Positions 61,017-64,000 of a DNA stretch of 64,000 nt are shown piece by piece. The position numbers were made by a program, and so were the translations under genes. Position 1 is the first letter of the stretch, and each line of letters begins with the position of its first letter. Source of the DNA: Undibacterium sp. CCC3.4 (GTDB taxonomy: Bacteria > Pseudomonadota > Gammaproteobacteria > Burkholderiales > Burkholderiaceae_D); NCBI RefSeq assembly GCF_034347425.1, contig NZ_CP133779.1:1488001-1552000 (forward strand), read 5' to 3'. Below the pieces are notes generated by a model. It made no database searches. It was not told the DNA's origin and worked only from the letters and a program-made list of their open reading frames with translations.

Positions 61017-63992
61017 ATGAACCGATACGCTTATGAATTTGATATCAATTCAAACAGTATTGCAGCACGTGTAATACGTTTGGTCGGCTATGACAAAAGA
61101 GTATTGGAATTAGGATGTTCCTCCGGGCATATGTCTGCAATATTGCAAGCACATGGATGCCAAGTGGTTGGTGTCGATTTTGATGCTGTTGCAGTCGAGA
61201 CGGCTCGGCAGTATTGCAGCGCCGTGTATGCGATTAATTTAGAAAATGCCGACTGGCCTCAAGAGATGAGCGGCGAGGCGGCCTTCGACGTCATCGTTGC
61301 TGCCGATGTATTAGAACACTTACGTGATCCTGGTAGGTGCTTTGAATATTTCCGGCAGCTTTTGAAGCCTGATGGAATACTGATTATTTCGACCCCCAAT
61401 ATTGCGTATGGTGGCGTCATTGCATCATTGCTTCAAGGTACTTTTCATTATGCTGAAACGGGCCTTCTCGATAAAACCCACGTCCATTTTTTTACCGAGC
61501 AAAGTTTGCGTGAGCTCCTCTTGGCCAAGGCTTACTCGGTAGTACATTTTGACAGCGTCAATGCGGATATCGACCATCCCGAATTTTCAAAGTATTGGGA
61601 CGCACTGGATGCGGATTTACGGAAAAAAATTCAAGAACGACCGAACGCCATGGCCTTTCAATTTATTTTGACTGCGTTTCCGAGCGAAACCAGGCAACTC
61701 GATACTTCTCTGGCAGAAATTTATCGGCAGTACGAGTTAAAAAATAATGTTGCTCAGAAAAAATTTGAAGCAGAAATCCTTAACTTAAAAACGATGTTGC
61801 TGGAAAAAAAGCATGAATGTGAAAAACATGTGGCTGGGAAATTGCAGTTGACCGAACAGCAGAATCGGCTTGAAGAGGAACTTGCACGAATAGAGCAAGA
61901 GTCGCGAAAAACCAATCTGGTTTTACAAACGATCTTGACCTCAACGACTTGGCAGATTTCCGCGCCACTACGCTATGTTGCAAGAGCAGTACCGTTGTCG
62001 CTCAGACAAGCGATAGGGCGTTTTTTGAAAAGAAGTATTTTCTTAACAGAGCTGATTTTTCTGGGGCCGACAAAAGGTTGGCCTTACCTGGCAAACTTAT
62101 TAAAGCGGAAATTTCTTGCGAAGAATAAAATTTTCACGAAATTTTGTTCCAAGGTAGCGGCGTTGACCTTGCCGACCGTCGCTACGCCTCCTGAAGCAGC
62201 GCGTTCTTTAGACATTGATTACAGTTTGGCGATTCCGTTCAAATTTGAATTACCGGTTTTAGCTGACAACACCGTTGTCGCCGCCGTGATTCACTTGTTT
62301 TACGAAGATCTCGCGGTTGAGTGCCGCACTTATCTTTCGAAAATACCCTGCAATGTAGATATCTATATTTCGACTACGGATGCATTTAAAGCGGGAATTA
62401 TCCAACAGGTTTTTAAAAGTTGGACTAAGGGGACGGTGGATGTCCGAATTGTTCCCAACCGTGGCAGAGACATCGCGCCGAAATTAATCAGCTTTGCTGA
62501 TGTTTATCATAAATACGAGTACGTGTTGTGCTTGCACGGAAAACGATCACACCATGCCAATGTGTTAGCCCCTTGGCGTCACTTTATATTCGAAAGTTTG
62601 CTCGGGAATGAAGAAATTGTTAAGTCGATTTTGTTTGCATTTGAGACAAACCCGAAATTAGGAATGATTTCTTCGCAACATTTTGAGCCGATGCGGCACT
62701 GGACTAACTGGGGTGGAAATTTTGCAAAAGCCTCTGCCTTGGCGACCCGGATGGGGTTTGGCATCGATGAAAAAGCCGCACTCGACTTTCCTTCAGGCTC
62801 AATGTTTTGGGCCAGAACGGCGGCATTAAAACCCTTGCTCGACTTGCACTTGAGTATAGAAAAGTTTGATCCTGAACTCGGGCAAACCGACGCGACCTTG
62901 GCGCATGCACTGGAGCGCGTGTTCTTTCACAGCTGTGAATATGCTGGCTACCAATGGATGAAAGTTGCTTGTTCGGAGTTTTTTGCAAACACTCCTGCAA
63001 TCATCGAAGTGGCTGATGCTGATGCGTTTCTGCACTATCAGGCCGAATACGGTTTTGAGCTCCTCAAGCCAAATGGTGTCAAGCCGCGAGCTTTACCAGT
63101 TCCAGCCGTCGCGAACGCTGCATCATCCCTGTTTGAGCGGGTTCGTGACAGCGCTTTAGGGACGGCAATAGTGCTCGATCCCGCTGTGAAAATAGCGATA
63201 GGTTTGGTTTCTTACAATAATAGTCGCGAAGAATTAAGGCTTGCCATAGAGTCTGCCAAGATTTCCTTGCAAACAGCCGGGTATGAAGTAAATGCTAAGC
63301 TGTTTGTCCTTGATAACGGCGCAGATACGACTGAGTATATCGAACAGTCCGATTTAATCGAGCGGCAAGCGCCGAAAGGGAATGTAGGATTTGGTGCCGG
63401 GCACAATCACTTGATGAAAATTGCGTTTGCTCGGCAGTTTGATGTGTACATTGCGATTAATCCTGATGGTGCTTTGCATCCTGATGCAATCAGCGAAATG
63501 ATGAAAACCATGATGGCAGCAAATGGCCGTGCAATTGTGGAGGCTCTCCAATTCCCATCTGAGCATCCAAAGCCATATGATCCTCACACCTTGGATACCC
63601 CTTGGGTGTCTGGTGCTTGCTTAGCTGTGCCGCGAGCGGCTTTTGAGGCCACAGCTGGATTTGACGAGACTTTCTTTATGTATTGCGAGGATGTCGATTT
63701 TTCATGGCGAGCTAAGGCGCATGGTTTTGCTTTGAAAACTAACCCGCGAGCCTTATTTTTTCATTCAGTGACGAATCGCAAAATGACTCCTGCCACGCTG
63801 GAAATGATTTTACGCTCAGGGTATATTTTGGCAAAAAAATGGAATGCGTTTGAATTTGAGCAGGAAATGAAATTGACGCTGGTAGAAAGAAATTTTGTTG
63901 TTCCAAGTGTTGCGGTGGAGACGGTACCGAAGGAGTGGTCTCAGTATGCCGATTTCACTCACCAGTTCAGTTTTTCCAACCCACGTTGGTAA
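61017..63992 (+). CDS. Methyltransferase / coiled coil / RgpF-like / GT2 glycosyltransferase fusion
   Basis: 991 residues from ATG 61017 (a GTG at 60981 would add 12). Domain order: class I SAM methyltransferase (about 1-200; VLELGCSSGHM, VIVAADVLEHLRDPGRC, STPNIAYGGV), charged coiled coil (about 230-300; LEKKHECEKH, NRLEEELARIEQESRK), amphipathic basic segment (about 310-380), rhamnan synthesis F-like domain (about 420-680; VVAAVIHLFY, VPNRGRDIAPKL, LHGKRS) and a C-terminal GT2 domain (about 725-915; IGLVSYNNS, VLDNGAD, NPDGALHPDA, MYCEDVDFSWRAKAHGF). Right after Wzt with a binding domain, it could extend, methyl-cap and measure the O-chain. Sugars and acceptor are unknown. Complete within the window. 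Confidence 0.88.
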   Translation: MNRYAYEFDINSNSIAARVIRLVGYDKRVLELGCSSGHMSAILQAHGCQVVGVDFDAVAVETARQYCSAVYAINLENADWPQEMSGEAAFDVIVAADVLEHLRDPGRCFEYFRQLLKPDGILIISTPNIAYGGVIASLLQGTFHYAETGLLDKTHVHFFTEQSLRELLLAKAYSVVHFDSVNADIDHPEFSKYWDALDADLRKKIQERPNAMAFQFILTAFPSETRQLDTSLAEIYRQYELKNNVAQKKFEAEILNLKTMLLEKKHECEKHVAGKLQLTEQQNRLEEELARIEQESRKTNLVLQTILTSTTWQISAPLRYVARAVPLSLRQAIGRFLKRSIFLTELIFLGPTKGWPYLANLLKRKFLAKNKIFTKFCSKVAALTLPTVATPPEAARSLDIDYSLAIPFKFELPVLADNTVVAAVIHLFYEDLAVECRTYLSKIPCNVDIYISTTDAFKAGIIQQVFKSWTKGTVDVRIVPNRGRDIAPKLISFADVYHKYEYVLCLHGKRSHHANVLAPWRHFIFESLLGNEEIVKSILFAFETNPKLGMISSQHFEPMRHWTNWGGNFAKASALATRMGFGIDEKAALDFPSGSMFWARTAALKPLLDLHLSIEKFDPELGQTDATLAHALERVFFHSCEYAGYQWMKVACSEFFANTPAIIEVADADAFLHYQAEYGFELLKPNGVKPRALPVPAVANAASSLFERVRDSALGTAIVLDPAVKIAIGLVSYNNSREELRLAIESAKISLQTAGYEVNAKLFVLDNGADTTEYIEQSDLIERQAPKGNVGFGAGHNHLMKIAFARQFDVYIAINPDGALHPDAISEMMKTMMAANGRAIVEALQFPSEHPKPYDPHTLDTPWVSGACLAVPRAAFEATAGFDETFFMYCEDVDFSWRAKAHGFALKTNPRALFFHSVTNRKMTPATLEMILRSGYILAKKWNAFEFEQEMKLTLVERNFVVPSVAVETVPKEWSQYADFTHQFSFSNPRW

Positions 63993-64000
63993 GCGGATGT

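Noticed and set aside
63993..64000. Start of another gene at ATG 63997
   Set aside because: Only four bases remain in the window, so nothing can be supported.

Overview
The window looks like a chromosomal segment of a betaproteobacterium of the order Burkholderiales, probably Oxalobacteraceae. This is an inference from gene content and order: a LiuR-controlled leucine catabolism cluster, a linked gshA/gshB/EIIA/HPr/EI block, metX-metW, and an ABC-type O-antigen locus. No rRNA or tRNA gene and no CRISPR array was seen. Most of the segment is densely packed core metabolism. Only 54.9-57.5 kb (mobile DNA) and 58.3 kb to the end (surface polysaccharide, visibly more AT-rich) look accessory.

0-21 kb: leucine/isovalerate degradation. 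A divergent metallo-beta-lactamase-fold gene and liuR share a region with a 20-bp perfect palindrome, and a second palindrome lies before isovaleryl-CoA dehydrogenase. Then come a PLP-dependent lyase, aceK, a thiolase, a second acyl-CoA dehydrogenase, a rhodanese, a YchJ-like protein, both methylcrotonyl-CoA carboxylase subunits, methylglutaconyl-CoA hydratase and HMG-CoA lyase. The complete bioA-F-D-B set and a pdxJ paralogue lie inside this block. The carboxylase needs biotin and BioA/BioF need PLP, so the cluster appears to carry the genes for its own cofactors. AceK would control entry of the resulting acetyl-CoA into the glyoxylate shunt.

19-41 kb: mixed housekeeping and signalling genes. 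These are an alpha/beta hydrolase, an M14 peptidase, an E. coli-type glutamate-cysteine ligase, two VOC proteins around an ABC transporter, an exonuclease, an orphan periplasmic binding protein, an HI0933-type flavoprotein, PilZ, DUF1289, an MBL hydrolase, a dienoyl-CoA isomerase-like protein, nitronate monooxygenase, a periplasmic alpha-carbonic anhydrase, a chemoreceptor, a Crp-family regulator, a DUF2520 protein, a diguanylate cyclase, a glycine-zipper protein, a MAPEG protein and an AI-2E-family transporter.

42-50 kb: a second, unrelated glutamate-cysteine ligase with gshB, followed by a regulatory phosphotransferase system without a sugar permease (EIIA-Man, HPr, EI). metX-metW follows behind a sigma70-like promoter and a clear SAM-II riboswitch. 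Then comes an M48 peptidase.

50-55 kb: a TonB-dependent receptor and a periplasmic 5'-nucleotidase, probably a nucleotide or phosphate scavenging pair, with a possible Pho box upstream.

55-57.5 kb: a gene graveyard with a frameshifted Phd-type antitoxin, a 121-bp MITE-like element, a C-terminal hipA fragment, and an intact IS3-family element inserted into a palindromic non-autonomous element. xthA follows.

58.5-64 kb: start of an ABC-transporter-dependent O-antigen locus. It has Wzm, Wzt with a C-terminal cargo-binding domain, and a 991-residue fusion of methyltransferase, coiled coil, RgpF-like domain and GT2 glycosyltransferase. This fusion is the most interesting candidate in the window: it could cap and measure the O-chain that Wzt recognises.
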